Positions 33,891 through 41,669 of a stretch of DNA of 64,000 nucleotides are shown here, in pieces. Every line of letters begins with the position of its first letter. Within the stretch, counting starts at the first letter, position 1. The DNA comes from Streptomyces sp. V4I2. GTDB lineage: Bacteria; Actinomycetota; Actinomycetes; Streptomycetales; Streptomycetaceae. A program made the position numbers and the translations under genes. The notes beneath the pieces are model-generated. The model searched no databases. It was not told where the DNA came from and saw only the letters and a program-made list of their open reading frames with translations. The stretch spans positions 6,758,001-6,822,000 of the forward strand of contig NZ_JAUSZM010000003.1 of the NCBI RefSeq assembly GCF_030817655.1. The letters run 5' to 3'.

Positions 33891-34274
33891 ATGACCGTCC
33901 AGCTGAACCACACCATCGTCGCCGCACACGACAAGCACGCCTCGGCCCGTTTCCTCGCCGACATCCTGGGACTTGAGGTCGGCCCGCCCTACGGCCCCTT
34001 CATCCCCGTCGGGATCCCGAACGGCGTGACCCTCGACTACCTGGACACCCCCGGCCCGATCACCCCGCAGCACTACGCGTTCCTCGTCTCCGAGGACGAC
34101 TTCGACACGATCTTCGCGCGCGTCCGGGACGCCGGTCTCACGTACTGGGCAGACCCCTTCCACCGCAAGGTCGGGGAGATCAACCACAACGACGGCGGCC
34201 GGGGCGCGTACTTCGACGACCCGAACGGGCACAACCTGGAAATCCTCACACGACCGTACGGCAGCGGCAGTTGA
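33891..34274 (+). CDS. VOC-superfamily (glyoxalase/bleomycin-resistance fold) protein
   Basis: A 127-aa single VOC domain: MTVQLNHTIVAAHDKHASARFLADILGL begins the first beta-alpha-beta-beta-beta module. Potential metal ligands are His 7 (NHTIV) and Glu in the last strand (NGHNLEILT). Typical VOC motifs AFLVSEDDFDTIFARVRDAG and YFDDPNGHNLEI are present. The ATG at 33891 has GGAGGAGG about 9 nt upstream. It is divergent from the iron-uptake operon with the iron box between them, so a link to iron supply or siderophore-derived compounds is possible but not shown. The substrate is unknown. Confidence 0.85.
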   Translation: MTVQLNHTIVAAHDKHASARFLADILGLEVGPPYGPFIPVGIPNGVTLDYLDTPGPITPQHYAFLVSEDDFDTIFARVRDAGLTYWADPFHRKVGEINHNDGGRGAYFDDPNGHNLEILTRPYGSGS

Positions 34275-34290
34275 CGCTTCCTGCCCTCGC

Positions 34291-34322
34291 CCGCCGGCCG
34301 CGGTGGCCCGCACGGCCGGCGG
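34291..34322. terminator. Hairpin terminator between the VOC gene and the trypsin-like gene
   Basis: CCGCCGGCCG (34291-34300) pairs with CGGCCGGCGG (34313-34322) over a 12-nt loop, in the 70-nt gap between convergent genes. Confidence 0.7.
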
Positions 34323-34344
34323 AGGGAGGGGAACCGCCCAGCCG

Positions 34345-35229
34345 CTACGGCAGCTTGACGAAGGGTGACAGGAACGCCCGGGCTCCGGGGGTGTCGAGGC
34401 GGTACGTCACGTTGGTGGCGTAGCACGGTGTGTCGCCGGTGATGGTGGTCGCGGCGAGGATGGTCTTCCCGCCGACGACCGCGAAGTTGGGGCCGCCCGA
34501 ATCGCCGTAGCAGGCACCGCCGTTGCCTTGGGGCGCGGTCATGGCCAGCCGTATCCACGCGTTGTTGAGGGCGTCGAAGGTCACGGGTGCCTTCATGCGG
34601 ACGCCACCGCCGGGGTGGGTCTGGCCGCCCGGTCCGTTGACGGCTTCCTGGGTGCCGTACCCCGCCACGAACCAGTCGACGGCGTTGAGCCCTTGAGGAC
34701 CGAGCGCGCCGAACTGGTCGGCGGTCGGGAGGGTCGCCGGGGTGTACGCCCAGCGCGCCTTCATCTGTCGGTCGGGCAGCTCGACCACCGCGATGTCGTG
34801 CGTGTCGGAGGCGGGGCCGGGATAGGCGGGGTCGGAGTGGGCGACGCCCTGGACGCCTACGGCGCCGGCCTGCGCGGCCGGATCACCGGGGAACTTCGTG
34901 GCGGCGGCGTCGAGTCCGGCCTGCACGTCCTGGTCCAGGGACACGTAGAACCTCACGTTGGCCGGCCAGTCCGTGGTGCAGTGGGCGGCCGTCAGGAACG
35001 TGTTCCCGTCGATCATGGTGCCGGAGCAGACCCAGTCGACGCGGTCCGGGGTGGCAGGGTTCGCGTCGTTGTCCCAGGTGGCGATGAGGGCGCCGACCTC
35101 GGTGCGCTCCGGCGCGGGGGTCGCGTTGTAGGAGTTGATCGCGGACGAGGGCAGCGCGGTCGCGAGCACGGCGGCGCAGGCGGCCGCGGTGACGGCGGTG
35201 ATGCGGGCCAGGGTGGTGGTGCGGGCCAT
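34345..35229 (-). CDS. Secreted trypsin-like (S1) serine protease
   Basis: A 294-aa exported protease. The signal peptide (ATG 35229, Ala-rich core) ends near LPSSA, residue 30. The catalytic triad is in standard order: His 83 in LTAAHC, Asp 145 in DTHDIAVV, and Ser 244 in YGDSGGPN. Cysteines at CSGTM, AAHC, GACYGDSG and TPCYATN can form the usual disulphides. There is no obvious propeptide cleavage motif of the IVGG type, so activation may differ from trypsin. The promoter region contains five 16-18-nt tandem repeats (listed). The gene lies convergent to the VOC gene, with a terminator between. Confidence 0.9.
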   Translation of the reverse strand: MARTTTLARITAVTAAACAAVLATALPSSAINSYNATPAPERTEVGALIATWDNDANPATPDRVDWVCSGTMIDGNTFLTAAHCTTDWPANVRFYVSLDQDVQAGLDAAATKFPGDPAAQAGAVGVQGVAHSDPAYPGPASDTHDIAVVELPDRQMKARWAYTPATLPTADQFGALGPQGLNAVDWFVAGYGTQEAVNGPGGQTHPGGGVRMKAPVTFDALNNAWIRLAMTAPQGNGGACYGDSGGPNFAVVGGKTILAATTITGDTPCYATNVTYRLDTPGARAFLSPFVKLP

Positions 35230-35343
35230 GGTGGTGGCACGTCTGTCGGTCAAGAGAAGACCCTTCGACTGGGTGGGACGGGTGTTCTCCTGTGGGGGGC
35301 GAGCAGCGACAGTGAAGCGCCTGGAGCCGATCACGGCAAGAGG

Positions 35344-35431
35344 GCAACTGGAGCTGTATGAGCAACCGGAGCTACTTGCAACCGGAGCTACTTGAGCAAC
35401 CGGAGCTACTTGAGCGACTGGAGTGTCTGGA
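35344..35431. repeat. Five 16-18-nt tandem repeats upstream of the trypsin-like gene
   Basis: The core unit GCAACCGGAGCTACTTGA is present twice exactly (35378-35395 and 35396-35413), once shortened to 16 nt (35362-35377), and in degenerate form at both ends (35344-35361 and 35414-35431). The last copy abuts the stop of the beta-lactamase-fold gene at 35432. They lie 115-200 nt upstream of the protease start. Confidence 0.85.
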
Positions 35432-36538
35432 TCAGGCACGCAGACCCTTGAGGCCGTCGTACGCGGACATGACGATCTCCAACCCGCGCTGGTCCTCCGC
35501 CGGTTCGCGCATCTGGTTCGTCACGTACGCCACCGCCATGCGCGCCTCGGGTTCGATCATCACCAGTGAGCCACCCCAGCCGCCCCACCCGAACGTACTG
35601 CCGAACAGCCCGTAGCCCAGGCCGTAGCGCACCGGCATGCCCAGGATCCGGTCCTCGCCGCTGAACTGCTCCGCCCACGCCCGGTCACAGCCGCCCTGCG
35701 ACAGCAACCGCACCCCGCGCACCGCTCCTCCGCACGCCAGCACCGACTGCGCGAGGGCGACCGAGCGGGCATTGCCGAATCCGCTCGCCGCGGGGATCTG
35801 CGCACGGCGCCACGCCACACTGTTCCCGTCGCGGACCCGGATCGCGGTCCCGGCGGACGCGTTCGCGTCGCTCCGGGCCGCGCTCGCGGTGTAGTCCTCG
35901 TCCCGGGACGGTGGTGGGACCGCGAGCGCCACGCGGTGGTCGTGCTCGGCGGACAGCCCGATGTGGAAGTCCGCGCCCAGCGGCCCGGCCACCTCCTCGG
36001 CGAAGTACTCGCCCACGCTCCGGCCGGTGATCCGGCGTACGACCTCGCCCACGAGGAAGCCCTGGGTGACCGAGTGGTACCCGGCCGCGCTGCCCGGCTC
36101 CCACTGCGGTGCCTGCCCGGCCAGCCGCGCCGTGGCGGACGGCCAGTCGTAGAGCTCGTCGACCGGCCCGTCCCAGTCGGGCAGGCCCGCGGTGTGCGCG
36201 AGCAGATGCCGCACCAGCACCCCGTCCTTGCCCGCCGCCGCGAACTCCGGCCAGTACCGGGCGACCGGCGCCTCCAGGTCGAGCTCCCGACGGTCGGCCA
36301 GGACCAGCGCGCACAACGCCGTCATCGTCTTCGTCACGGACCAGACATTGACGATCGTGTCCCGCCCCCACGGAACCGTACGACCCGCGTCGACGAACCC
36401 ACCCCATACGTCCACCACCGGCTCACCGTCCACGAAGACCGCCACCGAGGCGCCCACGTCCCCCTCGTCCAGCAGCGCGGCCAGCGCACTGGGCACGGCG
36501 GTGAACAGGTCGTCGTACGAGCCCTGAATGTCAGCCAT
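35432..36538 (-). CDS. Serine beta-lactamase-fold hydrolase/esterase
   Basis: A 368-aa cytoplasmic member of the class C beta-lactamase/DD-peptidase/esterase family. The nucleophile motif S-x-x-K is SVTK in VNVWSVTKTMTALCALV (about residue 72), and the Tyr motif is in AAGYHSVTQGFLVGEVV. HLLAHTAGLPDWDG and GWGGWGGSLVMIEPEARMAVAYVTN are also family marks; the latter replaces the KTG box with GGW/GGS, as in EstB-like esterases. There is no signal peptide. It is more likely an esterase or peptidase-like enzyme than a resistance enzyme. The start is ATG 36538 or 36547. The upstream gap of 122 nt to the DUF4389 gene holds its promoter. Confidence 0.88.
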   Translation of the reverse strand: MADIQGSYDDLFTAVPSALAALLDEGDVGASVAVFVDGEPVVDVWGGFVDAGRTVPWGRDTIVNVWSVTKTMTALCALVLADRRELDLEAPVARYWPEFAAAGKDGVLVRHLLAHTAGLPDWDGPVDELYDWPSATARLAGQAPQWEPGSAAGYHSVTQGFLVGEVVRRITGRSVGEYFAEEVAGPLGADFHIGLSAEHDHRVALAVPPPSRDEDYTASAARSDANASAGTAIRVRDGNSVAWRRAQIPAASGFGNARSVALAQSVLACGGAVRGVRLLSQGGCDRAWAEQFSGEDRILGMPVRYGLGYGLFGSTFGWGGWGGSLVMIEPEARMAVAYVTNQMREPAEDQRGLEIVMSAYDGLKGLRA

Positions 36539-36660
36539 GCGTGGCATTAGCCCGCATCCGACGACGAGAGGCAACCGAATTCCCGGCCGGGCCCGCCTGC
36601 CTGCCGACAACCGGGAATGCGCGTCAGCCGCACAGGGCCGTGGCCACGCCCCTGTGGGTT

Positions 36661-37344
36661 TCAGCCGTCGGCCTTGGTCATGCCGATCGGTTGGTTGTTC
36701 GCTTCAGGCCCGCCCATGTCGAGACGGAACGGCGGGTACTCATCGGTCATCAGGGCGGCATAGGCAGTCACCCGCGCGACCCAGCGGGCCAGGCCGAGCA
36801 GGAAGTCGAAAAGGCGCACCGGGTAACGGGCGGTAGCCGCCAAAATGATCACGGCGACCAGGGAGAGGAAGGGAATCAGGCCCCCGCCACGCCAGCCATC
36901 CCCTTCTCCCCAACCCCAGCCGCCGACGAACATTCCGACGACGATGTACTGCGGGATCGCCAACAGCCACCACTTCACCAACACCAGGCCGCGGGAGAGA
37001 CGCTCGGGATAGGTGATGTCGAAATGTGCGGGATAGTCGGGTACATCCGCGAGGGTGAACGGCGGATATCGGTCTGTGCCGAGCGCAGTATGGGCGTAAT
37101 AGCTGACGCGCCAGTTCCAGCGCAGTACGCCGACATTGAAGTCGAAGAGAGGCCGGGGGTATCGCCCGGTGACGAGGATGGCGAAAAACGCGACGATGGT
37201 GACGAGGACGAACGCGATCCACAGGAAGAACAGCACGATGTAGTGCGGCACGGCGAGGAGCCACTTCACCAGCCACAGCCATCTGGACAGCCGCGGATCG
37301 AGCGACGCCTCGATACGCACAGGCGACACGGTGACAGGAATCAT
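36661..37344 (-). CDS. DUF4389 membrane protein with duplicated domain
   Basis: A 227-residue protein containing two DUF4389 units (about 10-105 and 108-210). Each has PxRLSRxLxLVKWxLxxPxYIV, a hydrophobic pair of helices, and a closing TGRYPRPLFDFNVGVLRWNWRV or ARYPVRLFDFLLGLARW. Four transmembrane helices are expected. The function is unknown; the repeats look like an internal duplication. The ATG at 37344 follows GAGGAG at a 10-nt distance. Confidence 0.88.
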   Translation of the reverse strand: MIPVTVSPVRIEASLDPRLSRWLWLVKWLLAVPHYIVLFFLWIAFVLVTIVAFFAILVTGRYPRPLFDFNVGVLRWNWRVSYYAHTALGTDRYPPFTLADVPDYPAHFDITYPERLSRGLVLVKWWLLAIPQYIVVGMFVGGWGWGEGDGWRGGGLIPFLSLVAVIILAATARYPVRLFDFLLGLARWVARVTAYAALMTDEYPPFRLDMGGPEANNQPIGMTKADG

Positions 37345-37742
37345 GCGGCCCAACTCCTCTTCCAGAGTCGCCACCCGGCGGTCACTCGTCCGTGTCCTCG
37401 CCCCACGGGCAGACCACCTGGTGACTGCCTGATCACGCATTCAGGCTCGCACGCACAGGGGATGGCTGCGACTCGGGTGAATGGTGGTGCGGGGGCGATG
37501 GGCGGGAACGACGGCCGACGTCCCACCGTGGCGGCGACGTGAGGGGTCGGCGGCCTAGCCGGCATGGGAGTGGGCAGGTCGGTGTGCTTCTCGCCGTGCC
37601 GGTGGTCGGCGACGGCAGGGCCGGTCGGACGGGTACGGAATCGCGTGGAACCCTCGCGCGTTGAGGAGGTGGGCGCGGGATGCCGGTGGTGTGTGAGCCG
37701 AGTGGCCCGAGTGACCGAGCTGACAGATATGGGAGGACCGCA
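37345..37742. other. Divergent intergenic region between the DUF4389 gene and msrA
   Basis: 398 nt with open but unconvincing frames. The right part carries the SigR-type promoter of msrA (37637-37662); the left part must hold the promoter of the DUF4389 gene, which I cannot locate. I see no RNA gene or mobile-element trace. Confidence 0.6.
37637..37662 (+). promoter_or_regulatory. SigR-type promoter of msrA
   Basis: GGAAT (37637-37641), exactly 18 nt, then GTT (37660-37662) match the sigma-R consensus GGAAT-N18-GTT of Streptomyces. It lies 81 nt upstream of the msrA ATG. msrA is, as I recall, a known SigR-regulon gene, consistent with thiol-oxidative stress control through RsrA. Confidence 0.85.
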
Positions 37743-38255
37743 ATGGCTGCGCAGACGCAGAGGGCCGTGCTGGCGGGCGGATGTTTCTGGGGGATGGAGG
37801 AGCTGATCCGCCGGCTTCCGGGCGTGACGGCGACCCGGGTGGGATACACCGGGGGTGACGTGCCGAACGCGACGTACCGTAACCACGGCACGCACGCGGA
37901 GGCCATCGAGATCCTCTTCGACCCTGCGAAGACCGACTTCCGCGCGATCCTGGAGTTCTTCTTCCAGATCCACGACCCGAGCACCAAGAACCGCCAGGGC
38001 AACGACATCGGCCTCAGCTACCGCTCGGCGATCTACTACGTGGACGACGAGCAGAAGCGGATCGCCGAGGACACGATCGCGGATGTGGACGCCTCTGGCC
38101 TGTGGCCGGGCAAGGTCGTCACCGAGGTGGAGCCGGTGGGCCCCTTCTGGGAGGCCGAGCCCGAGCACCAGGACTACCTGCAGCGTTACCCGAACGGCTA
38201 CACCTGCCACTTCCCTCGCCCGGGATGGCGGCTGCCCGCCCGCACCGAGGGCTGA
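37743..38255 (+). CDS. msrA: Peptide-methionine (S)-S-oxide reductase
   Basis: This enzyme repairs oxidised methionine (the S epimer of the sulfoxide) in proteins. A 170-aa protein with the catalytic motif GGCFWG (Cys 14), followed by TRVGYTGGDVPNATYRNHGTHAEAIEILFDP and DIGLSYRSAIYYVD. The recycling Cys is near the end in NGYTCHFPRPG. The ATG at 37743 has GGGAGGACCGCA upstream. A perfect SigR promoter precedes it, coupling repair to disulphide stress. Its 3' end is 96 nt from the convergent MerR-HEAT gene stop. Confidence 0.95.
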   Translation: MAAQTQRAVLAGGCFWGMEELIRRLPGVTATRVGYTGGDVPNATYRNHGTHAEAIEILFDPAKTDFRAILEFFFQIHDPSTKNRQGNDIGLSYRSAIYYVDDEQKRIAEDTIADVDASGLWPGKVVTEVEPVGPFWEAEPEHQDYLQRYPNGYTCHFPRPGWRLPARTEG

Positions 38256-38351
38256 CCAAGAGGCGGCCCGGCGGACGGCGAAGGCTGACTGACGCAGGCT
38301 CCACAAGCCGGGCCGCGCAGGTCTCTGCGGGTCCGGCGGTGGAGAGATCCG

Positions 38352-39356
38352 TCACCGTGCGTCGCGTAGCTGAAGAAGATAGGCCGCAGTCAGCGCAACC
38401 GCACGGTCCCTGTCCTGCGACAGCTCCACGAGGGCACCCGAAGCCGTCCTCCCCGGGATGTCCGCCAGCGCCTGGGTCAGCCGTACGCGTGCGGGCGCGT
38501 CGGTGGTGTCGTCAGCGAGGCGCTCGACGAGCCTGGTGGCGATCTGATCCGCCGTGGCGGTGTCGCTCGCCAGCATGCTCAGCGCATCGGCCGCATCGGT
38601 GTCGTTCCGTCCCGCCACGATCATGTCGACGAGTGCCGGGACCGCATCGGCGCCTCCACGCGCCCCGAGGGCCAGAGCCGCATGGCCGCGGACCACGGCG
38701 TCCGGGTTCGCGAGGGCGTTTCGCAGCCGGGCGGTGGCCTCATCACCGGGCATCTCCGCGAGGGACCGAACGGCACGCTCCCGCACCGCGGCCACCGGAG
38801 AGCCGAGGCCCTCCGCCAGCAGGGCCGTGCCGCCGTCGCCCGATCGCGCCAGCGCCCACCGCAGGGCTCCGGCGACGTTCGGCTCCGACTCCCTCAGTAC
38901 CGCCTCGACCAGGGCCTCCACCGGCACCGGAACCTCGTCGACCGAGGAAAGGGCCGCCCGCTGGCGCGCGGCAGCGCTCTTCGACCCCAGTGCCTGGAGG
39001 AAGGCGACGGCCTGGAGGACGTCCTCCCAGCCGGCGGGTTCCGCGGCATCGATCCGGCGGAGCCGCGTGAGCAGCTCCGTCTCGGCCGCGATGCGTTCGC
39101 GCGTCTGACGGATGAGGTCGTCGACGAGCGCCGAGGGCCTGAAGCCGGGATCGTCGAGCGCGCGTCCGATCTCGCGCAGCGACAGTCCCAGCGACCTCAG
39201 GCTCTCGATGTGGAAGATCCGCCGGATGTCCTCGCCGGAGTACTTCCGATAGCCGGAGCCCGTACGACCCGAAGGCCGCATCAGGCCGAGCGACTCGTAA
39301 TGCCTGAGCATGCGGGCGCTGACCCCGGACCGTCGCGCCACCTCACCGATCAGCAC
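38352..39356 (-). CDS. MerR-family regulator fused to HEAT repeats
   Basis: A 334-aa protein. Residues 1-70 form a MerR winged HTH (MLIGEVARRSGVSARMLRHYESLGLMRPSGRTGSGYRKY), and residues 75-110 form the coiled dimerisation helix. The remaining 220 residues are about six HEAT-like helix pairs (e.g. AVRERAVRSLAEMPGDEATARLRNALANPDAVVRGHAALALG) in place of the usual small ligand pocket. The input may therefore be a protein partner. It starts inside the preceding HEAT-protein gene (7-nt overlap), so the two are coupled. A MerR-type 19-bp-spacer promoter lies before the operon (40056-40086), suggesting autoregulation. No metal-binding Cys pair is seen. Confidence 0.88.
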   Translation of the reverse strand: MLIGEVARRSGVSARMLRHYESLGLMRPSGRTGSGYRKYSGEDIRRIFHIESLRSLGLSLREIGRALDDPGFRPSALVDDLIRQTRERIAAETELLTRLRRIDAAEPAGWEDVLQAVAFLQALGSKSAAARQRAALSSVDEVPVPVEALVEAVLRESEPNVAGALRWALARSGDGGTALLAEGLGSPVAAVRERAVRSLAEMPGDEATARLRNALANPDAVVRGHAALALGARGGADAVPALVDMIVAGRNDTDAADALSMLASDTATADQIATRLVERLADDTTDAPARVRLTQALADIPGRTASGALVELSQDRDRAVALTAAYLLQLRDAR

Positions 39357-40033
39357 TGCCTATCGTGTCCCTCCTGGCCGGAACCGCCGAGGGCCACGAC
39401 GCGCTTCGCCTCCTCGATGGCGAACTCGAATCCGGCATCCGGGTCGCGCAGCAGCCGTTCCGTGGCGAGCGCGTGCGTGCGCACGCGCCGGTCAGGGGCC
39501 GTCGTCGCAGCCCGCAGAGCCGGCAGGGCGACCTCACCCAGCGCGACCATCGCCCGACTGAGACTCAGCTGCGTCTCCCGCTCACCGCGCCCGAGCTGCG
39601 TCGCCAGCACCGCGGCCAACCCGGACTTCTCGCCTTCCGGCACGAGCACGACTGCGGTCCGCCAGGCGCTCCGCGCCACTTCGTCGTCGGCGTCGGTCAG
39701 GAGCGCCCATGTGATCGCCGGCCACGCCCGCCGGTCCCCGATCTTGGACAGGGTATGCAGCGCCTGGCTCCGTGCCTGCGCACGCTCCGAGCGGACTTCG
39801 CGGAGCAATTCCGGGAGCGTCATGGACACCGGGTGGCGGGTGAGTGCCCAGGTCAGCATGTCGCGGACGAAGAACTCGGGTTCGATCGCGCAGCGCTCGA
39901 CGAGCTTGTCGACAAAGCGCGGGTCCGGCGTCGTGCCGACCGCCAGAGCGGCCCGCAGCCGCACGGACGAACGGCCGTCCTCCAAGCCCTGGAGCGCTCG
40001 TGTCGCATCCGCGTCCTGTCTCGTCATGGTCAT
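39350..40033 (-). CDS. HEAT-repeat protein coupled to the MerR-HEAT regulator
   Basis: A 227-aa soluble alpha-helical repeat protein. Several HEAT units are visible (SVRLRAALAVGTTPDPRFVDKL, FVRDMLTWALTRHPVSMTLPELL, ARSQALHTLSKIGDRRAWPAI, VRTHALATERLLRDPDAGFEFAI). The ATG at 40033 has AGGAGGT 8 nt upstream. It overlaps the MerR-HEAT gene start by 7 nt. The shared repeat type suggests the two proteins bind each other or a common ligand. DNA glycosylase families AlkC/AlkD also consist of HEAT repeats, so a nucleic-acid role is another possibility; I see no catalytic residues that would support it. Confidence 0.85.
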   Translation of the reverse strand: MTMTRQDADATRALQGLEDGRSSVRLRAALAVGTTPDPRFVDKLVERCAIEPEFFVRDMLTWALTRHPVSMTLPELLREVRSERAQARSQALHTLSKIGDRRAWPAITWALLTDADDEVARSAWRTAVVLVPEGEKSGLAAVLATQLGRGERETQLSLSRAMVALGEVALPALRAATTAPDRRVRTHALATERLLRDPDAGFEFAIEEAKRVVALGGSGQEGHDRQC

Positions 40034-40345
40034 CGAGACCACCTCCTTGGCAAGCAGTGAAGGCCTTGTCACCGTGTCAAGGTCAACGGCTCACCCGGCG
40101 ACTTCGCACCTTCGCCGGACTGATCTCACTGGACCAGGTCATGACGAAGCTGTGCCGGCAGAGGCCGAGGCCGGTCTTCCACTCCGCAGCGGCCCGCCGG
40201 CGCAGCTTCGCCCGAGTGCATTGTCAGAGACCGGACGGGTGGCTGGAGAGCCAGTCGGTGTGTGCGGCAGGGCGGCGAGGCGGCGGGCGGCACCAAAACA
40301 ACGTTTTCCGTGCCGCCCCGGCTTCCTGCCGGTGCGTGCCCGCCG
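40034..40345. other. Intergenic region upstream of the HEAT/MerR-HEAT operon
   Basis: 312 nt between the HEAT gene start and the intact stop of the frameshifted TPR-like gene. Its left part carries the MerR-type promoter; a further stretch is only the aberrant read-through frame of the frameshifted gene (to 40126). Nothing else is recognisable. Confidence 0.6.
40056..40086 (-). promoter_or_regulatory. MerR-type promoter with 19-bp spacer and dyad
   Basis: On the minus strand TTGACC (40086-40081), a 19-nt spacer and TTCACT (40061-40056). The spacer is filled by the imperfect dyad CCTTGTCACCGTGTCAAGG (plus strand, 40064-40082, one mismatch). An over-long 19-bp spacer with a centred dyad is the hallmark of promoters activated by MerR proteins through DNA untwisting. 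It lies 22 nt upstream of the HEAT gene. Confidence 0.7.
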
Positions 40346-41472
40346 TCAGTGCGGCAGCGTCGCCGGGCTCCCCCCGTTCGCCTCGTAGCCCGCCACCGCC
40401 AGCGCCCGGTAGACCGCGAACTCCGCGGCCGGGTCGGGGGACAGGGTCCAGGGGAGGGCGCCGACATGGCCGTCGATGTGCAACGAGCTACGAGCTGGCT
40501 CATCGCCTCCGCCCAGCGCTCGGCGCGGACCAGGAAGAAGACCAGCAGATGGCGGACGTGCGCCAGCATCGGGTCGTCGGCTCGGGCCGAGTGCACGGCG
40601 TGCAGTGCGCCATGTATCGCCTTGGTGACGACCTCGCTCTGGTAGAAGCCGCTGACCAGGTTCACCTCGGGGAGGTGCTCGAAGACCGCGAACAGGGGCA
40701 TGGCCGCCAGGAGGGAGCCCCGGGGGGCCCGCGCCGCCGCCGCCTCCGCGAAGCCGTACGCCTGCTCGCGCGAGCCGTGCCACTTCTCGCACCAGTAGTG
40801 CAGGGCGGCCAGATGCGCGCCCATGTGGTTCGGGGCGCGGTCCAGGATCTTCAGCCAGAGCTGCTCGAACTCCGGCTGGGGGTACGCCAGTCCGCGCGCC
40901 ACCGAGAGCTCGACGATGTACGGGATCGGGTCACCCGGGGCCAGCAGGGCCGCGTCGCCGACCGCCGCCTTCGCCTCCTCCATGATGATCCGGAACTCGT
41001 CCGTGCCCGGCGTCGACGTCCGCCACGCCTGCTGGACCAGGAACTCCGCGTGCACCGCCGCGCCGCTCGCGTCCTTGGGTGCCTCGGCCCGCCACACCCG
41101 CAGCCACTGGCCGCCCGGCGTCTCGCTCACCCCGCCGGGCCGCTGCCGCAGCTCCAGCGAGGCGGCGCCCGCGAAGGCCTGCACGCGCTGCCAGCGCAGT
41201 TCGCCCTCGGCCTCCGTGCCGGCGAGGAGCTGGGCCGCCGCCCGGTGGTCCTGGGTGCGCTGCACGAGATCCAGGACGTCCACCAGGTCCTGGTCGGGAC
41301 CGGGCATCCGCACGTCCAGCTCCTCCTGCTGTGCGAAGCCGTAGTTCGCCGGGTCCGCGGCGTCCGGGTGGCCCGGCGGGACCTGCCCGATCATGCCGCG
41401 CCTGCGCCGCAGGAAGGGGAGCAGCACGAAGCCGAGCAGGACCAGCGCCATCAGGAGCCAGAGAATTTCCAT
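40346..41472 (-). pseudogene. TPR-like membrane-anchored protein, frameshifted near its 3' end
   Basis: The ATG at 41472 gives MEILWLLMALVLLGFVLLPFLRRRR, a single N-terminal membrane helix. A cytoplasmic domain of about 330 residues follows, with helical repeat features (YGFAEAAAARAPRGSLLAAMPLFAVFEHLPEVN). The frame then turns into Arg/Pro-rich nonsense running to 40126. The natural C-terminus is in another frame: IDGHVGALPWTLSPDPAAEF...SPATLPH, ending at 40346. The switch point (40483-40496) contains a 7-nt tandem duplication ACGAGCT-ACGAGCT. Net gain of one base or loss of two is needed to restore the frame. It lies upstream of and divergent from metB. A sequencing error is possible. Confidence 0.8.
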
Positions 41473-41669
41473 GCCTCAAGGGTTCCAGACGCCGCCGACA
41501 ATTGGCCAACGAGGTCGGCGCCCTGTGGAAAACTCCCGCCGGCGGCCTGTGGAAAACACCTGCGGCCCCCTCCACGGCCCCTCCGCCGCCTCCCTCTGCC
41601 GTTCCCGTCGGCCCCCCGCCGACCTCGGCGTCCGGCACCTTCCCCGCGGGCGCACTACGCTCGGTGCCC

